NCBI RefSeq assembly: GCF_040054535.1
Contig: NC_090795.1
Location: forward strand, 10,325,001 to 10,389,000
Direction of reading: 5' to 3'
Source of the DNA: Antennarius striatus
Taxonomy: Eukaryota; Chordata; Actinopteri; Lophiiformes; Antennariidae
Length of the DNA stretch: 64,000 nt
Shown here in pieces: positions 37,701 to 51,273 of the stretch (within the stretch, counting starts at the first letter, position 1; every line of letters starts with the position of its first letter). The notes beneath the pieces were generated by a model. It was not told the DNA's origin, made no database searches, and saw only the letters and a list, made by a program, of their open reading frames with translations. Made by a program: the position numbers and the translations under genes.

Positions 37701-40700
37701 CATGATGTTTATGCATCCCAAAAGTAATATCAGAATATACGGTAGAAGTGTACGCAAGGATTACGTTTTGCTAATAGTACAATATAAAAACTAAACAAAC
37801 TCTAAATTTTAATGTATTCATTAATAACATAACTGTTTCAGTGAAAAGAAAGAAAAGAATAAAATTATATATTAGTTTTATCAAAATGTTAAAGAATGGT
37901 AGTCATTCAAAAAACAATTTTAGAAATAAAGATGTAACACAGTTTTGTTTTGTTTTACTTTCGCTTTTCACTCAATAGTTTTCTTTGCCTTCAATCATAC
38001 ACTGTATATTATCCTGTGGACACTGCACCAAGCTGACATAACCTTCACACACATTTCAGTAATATGTCAGTAATATTGGTCTCTATTTCTTCATTACCAT
38101 GTGATTGTTTTTTTTTATGCAAGAAAGTACTTGTTGTTACTTGCCTTTTCTCCACCTTTTGCATCTTTATCATAGACATGGTTTTAATCCATCAATCAAC
38201 CTTTATTTGTATAGCGCTTATAATCACATCAGCAGATATTTCAGACCGTTTTAACAGACATAAAAACCCAACAGGCCCTACCAGGGTCTAACTAACTCCT
38301 CACTCTGACTGCAGCGTGTAAAACAAGCAGTGGTTGTGTTGCCATTTAGTCGATTTTAATAAGGCAGAATCACAGAGGTGAGTCTCGTGACGAGGAACTC
38401 ATGCGAAATCAAAATATCCAGCTTGTGTCCCAAGGACGTACGATCGTCAGACATCGTGCATCCTTAGGACACAAGCTTTAAATGCACGCATGCTGTCTGA
38501 CGATCAAACATCCCTGTCAAAAAATGTGCGTCAAAAATGCAAGGACGAATGCAAATGAAAACACTGTCACAGATTAACCACAAAAGCCCCCCTCCACCTG
38601 TTCAGTAAATTAACATTGATTATTTCAGTTTTTTGACATTGATAAAACTAAGTTTTATGTTTCTACTTGAAGCTATTTCCGTAGCCTCATAGAGAAGTTT
38701 GAGGTGCAGCTGCAGCAGTACCGACAGCAGATAGAGGAACTGGAGAACCACCTGACGACACAGAGCAGTGGCTCCCATATTACTCCTCAGGGTAAGAAAA
38801 CGTTTGTTGGGAAGAAATATCAGAATATTTAACATGTGTTTTATGCGTTTATATACGACACTTTCTAGTTCTTGCTCCTCATTATCTCTCCCTCTTTTTT
38901 CCCCCTTCATTATTATATCAACTCATCACAAATGTTTTCAGACCTGACCATGGCTATGCAGAAATTGTACCAGGCATTTGTTGCTCAGGCTGCCCAGCTC
39001 CAGTCTGTCCATGAGAATGTCAAGGTAAGTTCGTTGCTTCCAGCTCTGTCTCAAAATTATATTGTACCTAAACTTGGTTTTGTGTCAGGCTGGGTGATTA
39101 CAGTAATCAGCTTCAGTTTGTTTAAAAACTAATTAAAACAAGAACATTTTGCTCCATATTTGTTGTACATGTGTGTAACTCATACTAATTGCATTTATTT
39201 TTGTGTTTCACTTTGTGTATGTCTGATGTAGATTTTAAAGCACCAGTACCTCTCCTACCGACGAGCTTTCCTGGGAGACTCCACGGACGTGTTTGAGTGC
39301 AAACGGGCATCAAACAGGAAGTGGCAGAGTACAACACGTGTCACAACCGGACCGGCCCCCTTCTCCAGTGTACCCAATGCTGCAGCGGTTGCTATGGCAG
39401 CCACGTTGACCCAGCAACAGCAGCCAACTCCAGGTCTGACTGCCTACAAGTTCTAGAAAATTCTGCTCCCCTCACATTAAAATCAAGAAGGAGAGAAGGA
39501 AAAAAAAATTGGGGAAAATAGAAATGTGTTTTAAAATGTATCAGTTGTTGGAAGGGATAGTTGAAAACACTTTAAAATTAAAAACAAACGAGCCTTAGAT
39601 GGTGCCAAGCTATTGTGTCTGTACTTTCATTGATTACTTGAGGAACAAGGAAGAAAGGGAGGGATGCCCCCGTGACAGGAAGCCTTTGTTCTGCCTTACT
39701 CTCCTGTCTCTGTCTCTCAGATCAGGGATTAGACATGTTTATTGAATGCACCTTACAGTATCAGAGCGAGGACATTTTCTCGTTGGGAAATAAACTACAG
39801 ACAGAATCTGACGGTGTTGACATTACACTGAGAACATCATACAAACTAAAACCAATACCTATTCTCTCATTATTCTCTGATAATATGATGAATGAGTAAA
39901 TGAGGCTAACATTTAATAAATTAATGGCCAAGAAAATCTAGCTTTCTCAATTTTACAAAGTTATTCTTGAACCTATAATTAGAGCATCTATTATTTGATG
40001 CCTGACATGAGCCAACTCAATGAATGTTATGTATTCGGTTACATATAGCAGACACCCGCACTGAATGATTTAAATATAGATAAGATACTTTTTAAGATCG
40101 TGTTTTGACGGTCAGTTAGTATATGAAAGATAAATTTAGCAGAGCCCTATACTATAATACAAAGTATGACCTAGCATGTCATAGTGTTTGTTTCCTCAGC
40201 ACTCAATGGCACACATTTTACAACTTAAACAACAATGTTGATAACACTGTCCATTGTGGTTGTTACCACATCTCTGATGTGTGAATGGAATTGTCAGCCT
40301 TTTCTGTAGGTTTTGGTTTGTAGGCCTTTTTAGTGGCATATCAGGGCACCCACTAATGATGAAAGACTAAGCCACTACATATTAGCATGTTTTTACTGTC
40401 TTCTTATTGTAGATTTGAAGTAGTAAAGTTTAAAAGCAATATTTTAAAAGTGGAATGGTTAAACAATCACATTGCAAGATTTAAAAACAAATGTACTGCA
40501 TCTCTTTCGCTAAAATCATCAAATCTGCTTGGACTGTGAACATCCTATAACCACCAATTGTTTCCCAGAAAAAGAAGGTGACTTATTTTTTGATGTAATG
40601 ATATTTGAACACTGACATACAGTACATTTTGATTTAATAAGAACACATGTTGGAAATATTCTAAGTTTCTAGCCTATTTAAATGTGTGCCAAGTAGTAAC

Positions 40701-43700
40701 GGAAACATTTTACCTGCCATTAGCTTGACCACAATTTGCAGAAACAAGCATTCTAGATTATTTTAAGCCTACAGTTGGGTGTTAGATTACAAAATTGTTA
40801 TACTGTGTAAATGTTGTATTGCCAAATAGTAGTTATTCTCCTGTATTTGTCTTAGTCATTTGATAGACTAAGCTCATTCAAAGGTGGATATATTGGACCT
40901 GTCAGTATTTATTTACCTATTTATTTATATTTAATCCGTTTGTTATAAATTAATCCATCATTAATATTGGGGGGTGGCTAGTATCACAGCAGCACGCTAA
41001 CCATACAACTTTTGTTTGACCTATATTTATCTGCAGTGGTTGTGTATGACAAGTGCTTGTGTGGATTTGTGCCTCTTTAATGGATTGGAGGTGAAAGGTG
41101 CCAAAAAACTCAGGACTAAAACAGACCTTTTAATTACCTAAACTTTAAATTTTGACTTGGAAATTGTCTTTCAGTGTTTGTACTGAGTTGGTCTTGAAGT
41201 GGAATTGAGACTCCTAAACTTTGAAGATAATACCATGACTTCAACACAGAGCAATCTCACTGTTCAAAATATGTCTGCTTTGTTGGGTTGTATGGGGCCA
41301 TGCCACTGTTCTTTGAACCTGCAGTGTGGAACTTCTGTCCGCTGCTACCAAGGCGAGTAATTACCGGTATACAGCAGATTATTGTGACTTGGTTTCCATG
41401 ATACTCCTATTTAGTGTACCCGAATATGTTACGACAATTGCCCGCCCGCTTTCAACTCTGACGAACCAATATTTTCCAGTTGACATGAACTGCACCACTG
41501 GACACCCAAAATTCCAAAATACTGTGAAATGCGTAGATATATTGACTTGATTAACACTGTGTAAACTCTTTTGGCAAGGGCTTGAATGCAACAAACATTA
41601 ATTCACGTGAAAAACATCCCACACTCCAGGTTTAATCTGAGAAATTTCACTTGAGGGCTACTGTCAGCTGTCAGTTTACTTTCTCACAAGTCGCAATTTC
41701 AGGTATTTTGTTCTAGAAAGTGGTGTAACTTTCTTAAGACATGTGTCTTGATTTATTTTAATTTAGTTAATTCAGTTTGTTTTATAGTTCTAAAGTGGAA
41801 CAAGATCTTTTGCTGCTCACACTGGACCTTAGGTACCAGTAAGATACATCAGTGCCAAATAAAGCAGACTGGGTCAGTGTGCTGAGATTCTCTGTCCTTG
41901 TGTCTGTATCGAATGGGACTTTATTTGCCTCCATTCTGTGTTGAGCAACACAGTAATGTTGGACGTTCTATACTGGCTATAGTTTAGAACTGTTCGCATA
42001 AAAATGGTCAATGAATGTGTTTTGTGATTGTGAAGTGTTTTCACTTCTTTCCACCACTATTGTGCTGCTAGTTCCAGTGGTGCTTGACAAATCTAACCAA
42101 ATTAAGTCTTTCTGGATGGAGCCGCTGCTTGTCAAGAAATACAGGCAATGTGCTGCTTTGGACATTGCTGTCCAACAACTCTAAACATTTTGTATGATTA
42201 AAGGAGGTTTTGACCGAGTTGGTGAACTATTAGCTCAATTCCCAAGCTGTACAAGATTTTGACTTGTTTTGTTTACTTTACACTAAAATACACCGTCTTC
42301 CGTGTCTCTCTAGTTGTTCTTTACTTTGAGAATGATGGCCTGTTAAAGCCAATGGGGCCTGAAGGGTGATGGTGGATATTCAGCCACATCTATCTCTGTG
42401 TGTAAAAAGCAAAAAAAATCAAAATATCTATAAAAATATGCACATGTTGTGTTATCCTGAGCAACAAACTGCAGGAATGATCATATTTTCGTCTTTCAAA
42501 CCCAGTGGAGGAATCAAATTTTTGTTGGTTGGCCCTCTACTAACACCAAAATATGCCTCCAGTGCCCAACTAAGCTTATTTTCAGTTTCATATGAGTATC
42601 TCAGACTGAATCGGAATAATTTTAGAGTGTGTGTGGAATCTTTCTTTCCTGTGTGGCGTTCAACTCCTCAAAAAGGAGCCTTGATTAGTTAAAAACCTGA
42701 GATTCTAACCTATTGTTTAGTTGGCTGTTACAGTTTTGAGTGTTTCTTTCTCTTAATCGTTTCCTGTGACAACTTATCACATGCTTAGATAATGCCTTTT
42801 CCATAGTGTTTTCTCTTTTGATTTCTAAAAGGTACCACGTTTGCAAGTCTTTGGGGGGGCATTGTAATCTCCATCAGGCTTCACATTTGCAAACATCTGT
42901 TTGAATTCAACTCACAATGCTTCATCTAATTCTGACTTGATCCAACAACTAAGGGTATTTGTGGCCTGTAATCGTAGGTAAATGTACCCAGGGTACATCT
43001 TTTTTTTTCCCCTCACATTTTTAAAACGGCTCGTAATCAGCATGATAGGTAGGGGGGATTTTGGAGAGACAGACTGAATTTCATTCCAGGTTATCAACTC
43101 ACAGTGCATCATTAAGAATAGATTGTAAAAGGTGTTTAAACTGAAGTGACACATGCTCATTTAGATCATGTTGAAAGGATGGCCTCACACTGGACCATCT
43201 TGACTTCCAGATTGTAACATATCACACTACCTTTGTCCAGGTTACACTGAGGCAGCCATTCAAATCCATACTTGTTATCTGAATCTTGAGTGCTTTTACT
43301 TATAAATGAATGTTTAAACTTAGATAACCAATGCCTGTTGATACAGTATATATACAATATGGTGTGCCTTTTAAGATATTCAATAACTGTGTGATTGCTT
43401 TTTTGTATGCTAGTTCATTCACTCTCACAAATCTTGAAATTTGGAAACTTGTCAAATGCAGTAGCAGTTAGCAATTAACAATCAGTTGTGTTCTAAGCTG
43501 TTTGTGTTTTATGTAATTGCATATTACCTTGACAATAAATCCATTTAAAACAAAGAAATGGTTGTCCTTGTTTCTTTTCAAAGGAAGCTTATTGTAGTGT
43601 TGCAGAATAATTGCTAAATTTGATTGTGTAAAGAAAAAGGAAAAAGACAAGTTTCTGAGTGAAAGAACTAGCAACAAGTTTTTCCACAATTTGTCAGCAA

Positions 43701-44288
43701 CAGTTCTTGTACTGCTTATAGGTGGAACGTAACAGTTCAAACCTCTGTCATATATATGAGACACATTTATGTCCAATTCTGCAGTCGTACTGTCCTGTTA
43801 TATCTAAAGCACCATGTGAGGGCTGCGCTAAGTAGTCCTTTGCTGCTGCATGTGTGTACGTCCTACCTCTGACGGATAACTCCTATAATATCTATGGCAT
43901 ACATTCTTATAAATGCATTAAAGCAGTTCTTTTGAATGCAGACATGCCAGTTGTCTGTTTTTAGAGCAAAGGCTCTTACCTAATATGATGTTAAAGTCTA
44001 TTTTATGTGAAACTGGGGCAGGCCATTCCATCATAGGTTACCCCTCACACCATCCATCGGAGCAGTAAAGTCTTTGCTCTCTGTGCCTTAGGGTCCCAGG
44101 CACCTATGGGGGCAGGGTTTGGAAACCCATTTGCCTCAGCAGTGGGCACTAGTTTGGGCTCTTCATCCGTTGGAGGTACTACCTCTGTCTTTTTAAAACT
44201 GAGTATTTTAATTTTGCCCTTGGCTCACTGTACTTACCATCTCCATGTGCCTCCTGGCATTTGATACTGTGTGTATTTAAGTAGTGGT

Positions 44289-44338
<50 letters not shown>

Positions 44339-45599
44339 GCAGTCAGTTTGGCAGCTGTTATTCTTGTCCCTCCCTGTGAGAGGTGAAGTGCGTTCACACC
44401 ACAAGAAAACAAAACTTTTCCTTTGTATTCTTAACAAGTGACCGATTATTTCCTCTTCTAAGTGAAAAGTCATTTGCCCTCTCCAAAAAAACCCCAAAAC
44501 AAAACCAATGACAAGGTTTTTATGTTCAAGTAATGCTCTGGATTCCAAATGCATTTCTGCTCCACATCAGCCAGTTGAGGATAACTTGGCAGTGTTGGGA
44601 CACGTGGTCTGAACGCGCATTAAGTCGGTGTGTTTTGTTGTAGTTCTTGTGGTTGGTGAAGTCCTGTTGTTTTCCTCCCTTTGGCTTTTGCTTTGCCTTG
44701 TAGTATCCTGTGAGTCCTTCTGTGTCGTCCTATCAGACGTTCGGATGTGCATAGCGCTCCACTTCCCTTGCCAGTGCCTGCCTGTTCTCCTGAGGCGCTG
44801 CTCGTGTTCATTCTAACTTCAGCCTGTGTGCACAGCCCAAACTGACTTTCATGTCACTCTCTCCCACAGGTTTTGGTGGTGGGCCAGGATTTGGTGGGGT
44901 GGGCACTGGGGGGTCTTCTTTTGCCTTCTCCTCCACCAGTAAGCCCACAGGAGGCAGTCTGAGTGCAGGTACACATGTACTTTATATACCCTCTTCATGC
45001 CTGGCAAGTAGATGACAACAACTAGAAACAGTACTGTCCACCTAGAGTCTGAGCAGGTTTGTGTTTGTGTGAACTCCATCAATTATGGTATTTCAGAGGA
45101 CATCTGAGATGCTGCTGGACAAGCTTCCTTTATAAATCTTGTTAAGCTGTTTTGGCACTTCAAGTTAACATGCAGATACTTTGGTGTGAGTTTATCTGGC
45201 TTCCTCTCCGCTATAACCAGGCGTTGTCGGTCATAGTGTCCACGTATAGTCATACTAATACTTTATCCTATATGTGCTTGGCAGTGTGGCCAAATCACAT
45301 TTTAGGATGTATGTACATTTAAACCAGGTATACAAATGTATTTCACACAGGCGTTTTCTGTTTTCTCCATTAATTTCATTTTATCAAACATTTCTCATAT
45401 TTCTTGGTCCTCTCTTCCTGCTCCTCTAGGATTTGGTAGCAGCAGCAGCTCAGGCTTCAACTTCAGTAATCCCGGCCTCAACCCATCAGCTGGTCTGACG
45501 TTCGGTGTGTCTAACCAACCTGCTGCAGGCTTCGGCACCGGAGCGCCCCTTCTGCAGCTCAAGAAGCCCCCCGCTGGGAATAAAAGGGGCAAGAGATAG
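34783..45599 (+). CDS. nup58: Nucleoporin NUP58 (p58/p45), 14 coding exons
   Basis: FG nucleoporin of the NUP62-NUP58-NUP54 central channel complex. Coding exons: 34783-34862, 35394-35557, 35689-35721, 35819-36097, 36228-36393, 36531-36596, 36896-37070, 37466-37545, 38673-38791, 38942-39024, 39232-39433, 44092-44175, 44870-44968, 45430-45599. They sum to 1800 nt and 599 aa, the same length as human NUP58, and all phases agree. Exons 1-5 encode Gly/Thr/Ser-rich FG and GLFG-like repeats. Exons 6-11 encode the helical segment that assembles with NUP54/NUP62 (start KALKDENLPPVICQDVEN, near residue 242). Exons 12-14 encode the C-terminal FG repeats, and the protein ends LLQLKKPPAGNKRGKR as in human. 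Intron 11 is long (4.66 kb). Two donors are non-canonical in context (exon 11 GTCTGA, exon 2 GTAATA). Confidence 0.98.
34967..35003. repeat. Perfect 15-bp inverted repeat, 7-nt loop, nup58 intron 1
   Basis: Arms 34967-34981 and 34989-35003 are exact reverse complements around AAACAAT. No known element was recognised. Confidence 0.9.
38186..38290. repeat. Dispersed repeat fragment in nup58 intron 8
   Basis: Contains the CAATCAACCTTTATTTGTAT-AGCGCTT phrase seen in many fish interspersed repeats. The class is unknown. Confidence 0.5.
38420..38505. repeat. Two interleaved inverted repeats in nup58 intron 8
   Basis: Arm A 38420-38436 pairs with A' 38461-38477 (16 of 17). Arm B 38442-38453 pairs with B' 38494-38505 (12 of 12), with a further 6 bp (38455-38460 with 38483-38488). 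The order is A-B-A'-B', so the two stems cannot be nested. Confidence 0.85.
39434..39456 (+). other. Read-through extension of nup58 exon 11 giving a possible short isoform
   Basis: If the exon 11 donor (GTCTGA) is not used, the frame adds seven codons (LTAYKF after the split Gly) and stops at TAG 39454-39456. The product would be about 400 residues without the C-terminal FG repeats. Rat p45 is known to arise from p58 by alternative splicing. An AATAAA at 41858-41863 could end such a transcript. This is inference from the sequence. Confidence 0.4.
44292..44337. repeat. (GT)n microsatellite in nup58 intron 12
   Basis: About 23 uninterrupted GT units. Confidence 0.95.
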
Positions 45600-46899
45600 A
45601 ACCAAGCAAGAGGAGAACCCTGTGATGCACCATCTGACCATCTTGGGGTTTGAACTGAGTAGGGCTTGGTCTCCCAAAAGCATATCAGTGATAATCTTTA
45701 TTAGGATTCCATTTGAAAAGATTACCAGAGTATGATTGAGTTTACTAATAAACGGCAGCATGGGATCTTCTCTTTGCAAATGTTTGCAGGTATAATGACA
45801 TTGAGACAAAGATAATCCCACCATAAATCAAATCACCAATTGCAGCCAGGATAACTTCACAAAAGCTACGAAGCCCCCACTTTCACACTTTTTTTGGGGG
45901 GGGATCAATTGAAACAGTATTCAAAGTTAATTAATACTCCCATGTCTCAATCATTGAAGTTGACAGTGACATGAATTGATAATGTTAAAGAATTGGGTTT
46001 TTTGCTTGATTTCAAACAATATGTTTACCTTTTGCAGTAAATGAAAATGTTGCTTTTGGGAGTGCCAGCCATGAAACGGAAATTTCTATCAATATTGATA
46101 GGATTGATGTGTTTCAGGTGGACAGTGCAGTATGCTCCATTGTGTCACACAAATTAACACGTCACTGTACTTAAGTTGCTCTCAAATGATGACCCGGCCC
46201 ATGTCTTGTCCGAGCGAGGTATGAGATAAGGTTTAGGAAATGAACCATGCGGGGTGATGGTTGGAAGCCTTGTATTTCATGTCCAAATGGAGTTGATGTC
46301 TGATCTTAGATAGTTTTATAGGCACAAGAATGTCCAAGGGTAGGTTTTTGAGGAAGCACAGCTTTATTTTTATATTAAGTGGAGAAGGATTTAACATTTG
46401 CAAGCAGTATGTGGGGACTAGCACCTATGGTTACTCCATTACATAGTCCACATGTCCTATATTGGTTTTACCAGAGTCCATCCTGATTATTGTTTAAAAA
46501 TTGCTTTCCATAGACATTTCATTTGTCCGAGTAGAAGAACTTGTGAGGGGAAATGTGTCACATGACTCCCATTAAATCTTATGTTGTTTGAATCTAAAAG
46601 GGATTTTACAAACATCTCTGCCATCTCTTCTCAGTTTCTACATGTGCTACATTAAATTTGCACTTGTTAGTGTACCTGACTTGATTGTGATTGTGTGAAT
46701 GTGCATGTGTGCATATTGCACAGGTATCAATTTGTCTCTGGTCTTTCATAATAGCTGAGTTCTTTTGAGCATCTGTGGCTTGGCGGGGGAAATTATGCTT
46801 TTTTACATTGGCCATGTCTATTTGGTTACCAGATCATGGTAGTTGTACTATTACTTTATAATTACTGTGTGTAAACTTGTATTTTTCAAGCTGTTTCAT

Positions 46900-46905
46900 A
46901 ATAAA
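46900..46905 (+). promoter_or_regulatory. Candidate nup58 poly(A) signal
   Basis: AATAAA 1.3 kb after the stop codon, followed within 20 nt by a GT-rich stretch (TGTGTCCG). Likely the end of the long 3' UTR. Confidence 0.6.
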
Positions 46906-46929
46906 ATCTTCAAAATAATGTGTCCGTTT

Positions 46930-47672
46930 ATGGCCTCACTTCAATAAATGTATTGTTTGACTGCATGTTTGCATGTGATTTGTTTTTTTCATTAGGTTTT
47001 GTTCAGGAATTGCACAATTATACAAGTCATTCCCCAATGTAAAACAGAAAAATGGTACAATCCTGTTAAAAACAAACCCATAAGCCCCTCATTACAAACA
47101 ACCTCCATCCACTCACGCTACACCATATACAAATGAATACAAAAATAAATAAAACAAAATGTGCACTTTGCAATGCCCATGTGCAACTCTTGAGAGCACA
47201 AATGAGTAAAAAAGTACATAAAAAATAAAATTAAAACAAAAAAAAATTGGTCTCTGAATCGATTCATATGGAAGATGGGCTTGTTGTTTTTTGATTCATC
47301 TACTATAGTGCAAATTTTTCCACGTATTCATAATAATACAACTTTGATTTAGATAAATTTGAGATACACTAAAAGAAAACAAAAGAAACAGTAATAGCCT
47401 TGACCTGACAGAAGAGGGCGCTAATTTGCTACAAACGGGGTTGCAAGTACCACTAATAAAGGATAATGTTGCTATGCGACTAATTCAAGATTAAAGACCC
47501 CTTTTATTAGTCTCCGATAGGGGATATTATTGATCATTACACACGTATTGTACTGGTGCGAAATACTTGTCCAGTGCTGTGACTATTTTTAAGTTATTCG
47601 TATTTCAGCCCATATTTTTCGGTTTTAATCCACTCTGTTCAACAACTAAGGTAATGTTAACTTTTTAATTAA
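46930..47672. other. AT-rich spacer after nup58, nothing recognised
   Basis: No open frame, splice pattern or repeat that I can name. It ends where homology to nup58 exon 4/intron 4 begins. Confidence 0.5.
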
Positions 47673-48439
47673 ACATTTCTCCAATACTGTACCTAAAAAT
47701 GAGAAGAAAAACTCTGAGAATGATATCCACAAAGTTCCACAGACAATCCCAAGACAATGTTAAAAACACGTGTCTATCTGGGGGTTGCAGGTTGGAGTCA
47801 GACCACCGTGGGGGTGATCAGGAGGTGGGTCAACGTGGGGTTCTCTCTTAACTAGCTCCACTTGCAGCATCAGCAGCTCCAGATCCGAGTGTTGACCTGG
47901 GTGGGATTAACTTCAACCCCTTCACTGAGATTAACACATCGGGGGACCAACGTAAAGTAAGTCCCATTGGAAGTTTTAAAAAGAACTATTTGCTACAGCT
48001 AGCTGTGCTACAGCCAAAGACTGTAGAAAGCTACATGGGAGAGATTCAGGGGCTTCATATTCTGTTTCCTAATCATCAAGGACTCTAGTTTGTTGTAATA
48101 ATGAAAAATCTCTTGTCTTTTCTTTTGGGACAGTAAAGCTTTAATGGATGACAACTTGCCCCCAGTCATTTGCCAGGATGTCGAACATTTCCAGTAAGAG
48201 TTGTTGTATGTGTTTGATGTCCCAGTAATTATTGGGGTACACATCTTAACGTATTAGAATTACATAATTTTCCTAAAGGTGTAAATGTTTTGTCAGTGGT
48301 GCTATTTTTACAAAGGAGGTGACTATTTTTTAAAAAATATTTTAACCAAAACTAGAAAAGAAAAGAATTATAATCATGGATCCAATGTAAAAGTGACTTT
48401 GAGTGTCCAGAAAAGCGCTATATAAATCTAATCCATTAA

Positions 48440-48472
<33 letters not shown>

Positions 48473-51273
48473 CATGTCACCATGTCAGACAGTAGTCTGT
48501 GGAATGGGGGTTTTTTTTGTTGTTGTTTTTTTTAGTAATTTCTAGTGGCATTTGTTCCTCCTTTGTCATTTAAATAGGGAATTTCTAAAAGAGCAGAAAA
48601 AGGCACAGGAGGAGATCAACAAAATGTTGTCATCATCATCAAAGGCCATTTCTGAAGTCCGAGATGACATCAAGAACCTCAATCCGCGTGTCTCTGTCAG
48701 TGCCAGTGGCCTAAATCGCCAAAGCCAGACCATTGAACAGCTTAAACTGGAAACAGCACAGGTAGAAATGAGATCAATATATAAATCAAAATGTACGGCC
48801 CGCACAAATCCATGTGTTTTTGTCTTTCTGCACCAATAGATGTCATAATTACTGCTTTATAAGTTAGAAATCACTAGATGTAGGACTTATCCAACAACAG
48901 TCAAAAAATGTAAGTCACAGTTGGGTTTATTCAGTGAATATTTTTGCGAGCCATTCCATGTTTCCGTCATAAATCTCATTAGATTACTAAGAAACACTCC
49001 AGTTCTATACATTAACGTATTCAATGCATAGTTACAGGCCACAGAGATATATGTGGGTAGCCATGTTCCTCACACATAAAATGTGGAAAATTACCTGTAA
49101 AAAACAGGTGGAGTCCCAAAAATGTAAGGATTAATTGTCTCTGTCTCCTTCAGGAGCTCCAAAATGCTTTCACTGCCCTGCTTACACAGAACACTCCACC
49201 TGAGCTTCAGCAGGAGAATACTGCTCCATCAGAGTAAGTAGGCTAACAGACAGCAGTCCTACTTGAAAATGTAGTCACATTTTCAAGTAGTGTGATTAGA
49301 CTGCTTTATTTCTCTCTTGATATACTTAGTTGAATATCAGAGTACTGATTAACCACAACAGCTCCTCCCACCTTTTCAGTAAATTATGTATTTAGTTTAT
49401 TTTTTATTTTTCTTAGTACATGTTATTACGGAGACTTCACCTTTATGATTATAATAAGTCATAATAATATGAGATATTAACCATCATTTCCATCAGAACT
49501 GTAACCTTGCAAAATCAAGTTTTTATAAGCACTTTTAAAAGCAGATAGGGTTTCTAGACTCCTACCTTCTCTGTCCAAATTGTTCCAAAGTTTGACACCA
49601 GAAAAAGAGGAAAAATTTTTTTTAATGTAGTTCCTGCTTTATAATGCACAATCAGTCCTGCCCTATCTCATCAATTAGCATTGATTATTTCAGTTATTTG
49701 ACATTGATAAAAGTTTTGTGTTTCTATTTTAAGGTATTTCCATAGCCTGATAAAGACATTTGAGGTGCAGATGCATCAGTACCGACAGCAGGTAGAGGAA
49801 CTGAAGAACCACCTGATGACACAAACACATATTACTCCTCAGGGTAAGAAGACATTTGTTGTGAAGAAATATCAGAATATTTAAGATGTGTAAGAAGTGT
49901 TTTTCTGGGACACTTTCTGGTTCTTGAATGTCATTATCTCTCACCCCCCCCCCCCCTCATTATTATATCAACTCACTGCAAACATCTTCAGACCTGTTCT
50001 TGGCTATACAGAGCGTCCACCAGGCATTTGCTGCTCAGGTTGCCCAGCTCCAGTCTGTCCATGAAAATGTCCGGGTCAGTTTGTTGCTTCTGTCTCATAA
50101 TATTGTACTGAAATTTTGTTTTCGTGTCAGGCTGGGTGATTAATCAGCTTCAATTTGTTTAAAAAATGTAATTAAAACAAGGAAGTGTTGCTGTATATTT
50201 GTTGTGCATGTGTGGAACACATACTGATTGCGTTATTTTTTGTGTTTCACTTTGTGTATGTCTGATGTAGACCCTGAAGCAAAAGTACCTTTCCTTCCGA
50301 CGAGTCTTCCTTGGAGACTCCACGAACGTATTTGAACGCAGGAAATGACAGAGTACAAGTCACAACCGGAGCTGTCGCCTTCTCCAGTGTACCCAATGCT
50401 GCAGGGGTTGCCATGGCAACCACGTTGATTTCGCAGCAGCCAATTGCCTACAAGTTCTAGAAAGTTCTGCTCCCCTCACATTAAAATGAAGAGGGAGAGA
50501 AGGAAAAAAATGTTTTGCAAAATAGAAATGTGTTTTTTTAACGTGTGTTCAAATGTGTTCAAAATTTGAAAAAATTGGTGCCAAGCTATTGTGTCTGTAC
50601 TTTCATTGATTACTTGAGGAACATAGAAGAAAGGGAGGGCTGGCCCCGTGACAGGAAGCCTTTGTTCTGCCTTACTCTCCTGTCTCTGTTCACAGATCAG
50701 GGGTTAGACACGTTTAGTGAATGCACCTTACAGTATCAGAGCGAGGACATTTTCTTGTTGGGAAATAAACAACAAAAGTTTATTGTACAAAAGTTGAAAT
50801 TTGACTTTGACGTAGTTTTCTCAAGGTCATCATCTCATTTTCATCCCCTTTACTGCCTGAGTAATGCATTTTTGTTTCATCTTTCTATCTGCAATGATCA
50901 CGAAGATATTTGGTGGACTGACGGACTGACGGACGGGCAAACACACAAACACACACAATTACATCACCGCTTTGAAGCGTGGTGTAATTAACAATCAGTT
51001 CTGTTCTAAAGTGTTTGTTTGATGGTTTTGGTGGTGGGCCAGGATTTGGTGGGGTGGGCACTGGGGGGTCTTCTTTTGCCTTCTCCTCCACCTTTAAACC
51101 CACAGGAGGCAGTCTGAGTGCAGGTACACATGCACTTCATATACCCTCTTCATGCCTGGCAAGTAGACAGCAACTAGAAACAGTACTGTCCACCTAGAGT
51201 CTGAGCAGGTTTGTTTTGTCTGAACTCCATGAATTATGATATTTGCGAGGAAGTCTCCTGAGATGCTGCTGGA
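47673..51273 (+). pseudogene. Partial tandem copy of nup58 (exons 5-11 and 13, FG exons broken or missing)
   Basis: Same-strand DNA-level copy that keeps introns. Homology starts at the end of exon 4 and stops at 51273. Exon equivalents: 5 at 47791-47956 (frameshifted), 6 at 48128-48193 (acceptor AG lost), 7 at 48578-48761 (three extra codons), 8 at 49154-49233, 9 at 49734-49843, 10 at 49992-50074, 11 from 50271, 13 at 51025-51123 (acceptor lost). Exons 1-4, 12 and 14 are absent and most of intron 11 is deleted. Exons 7-10 are fully open with usable GT-AG sites and matching phases. Exon 11 stops early at TGA 50346-50348, where the parent has Trp. An ATT microsatellite lies at 48441-48472. Most simply a pseudogene, but the coiled-coil part could still be expressed. 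Confidence 0.9.

Noticed and set aside
39672-39899. 75-codon frame after an AG in nup58 intron 11, also present in the tandem copy at 50545-50991
   Set aside because: Similarity between the copies is explained by the duplication; no NUP58 counterpart in human and no donor or stop pattern fitting an exon.
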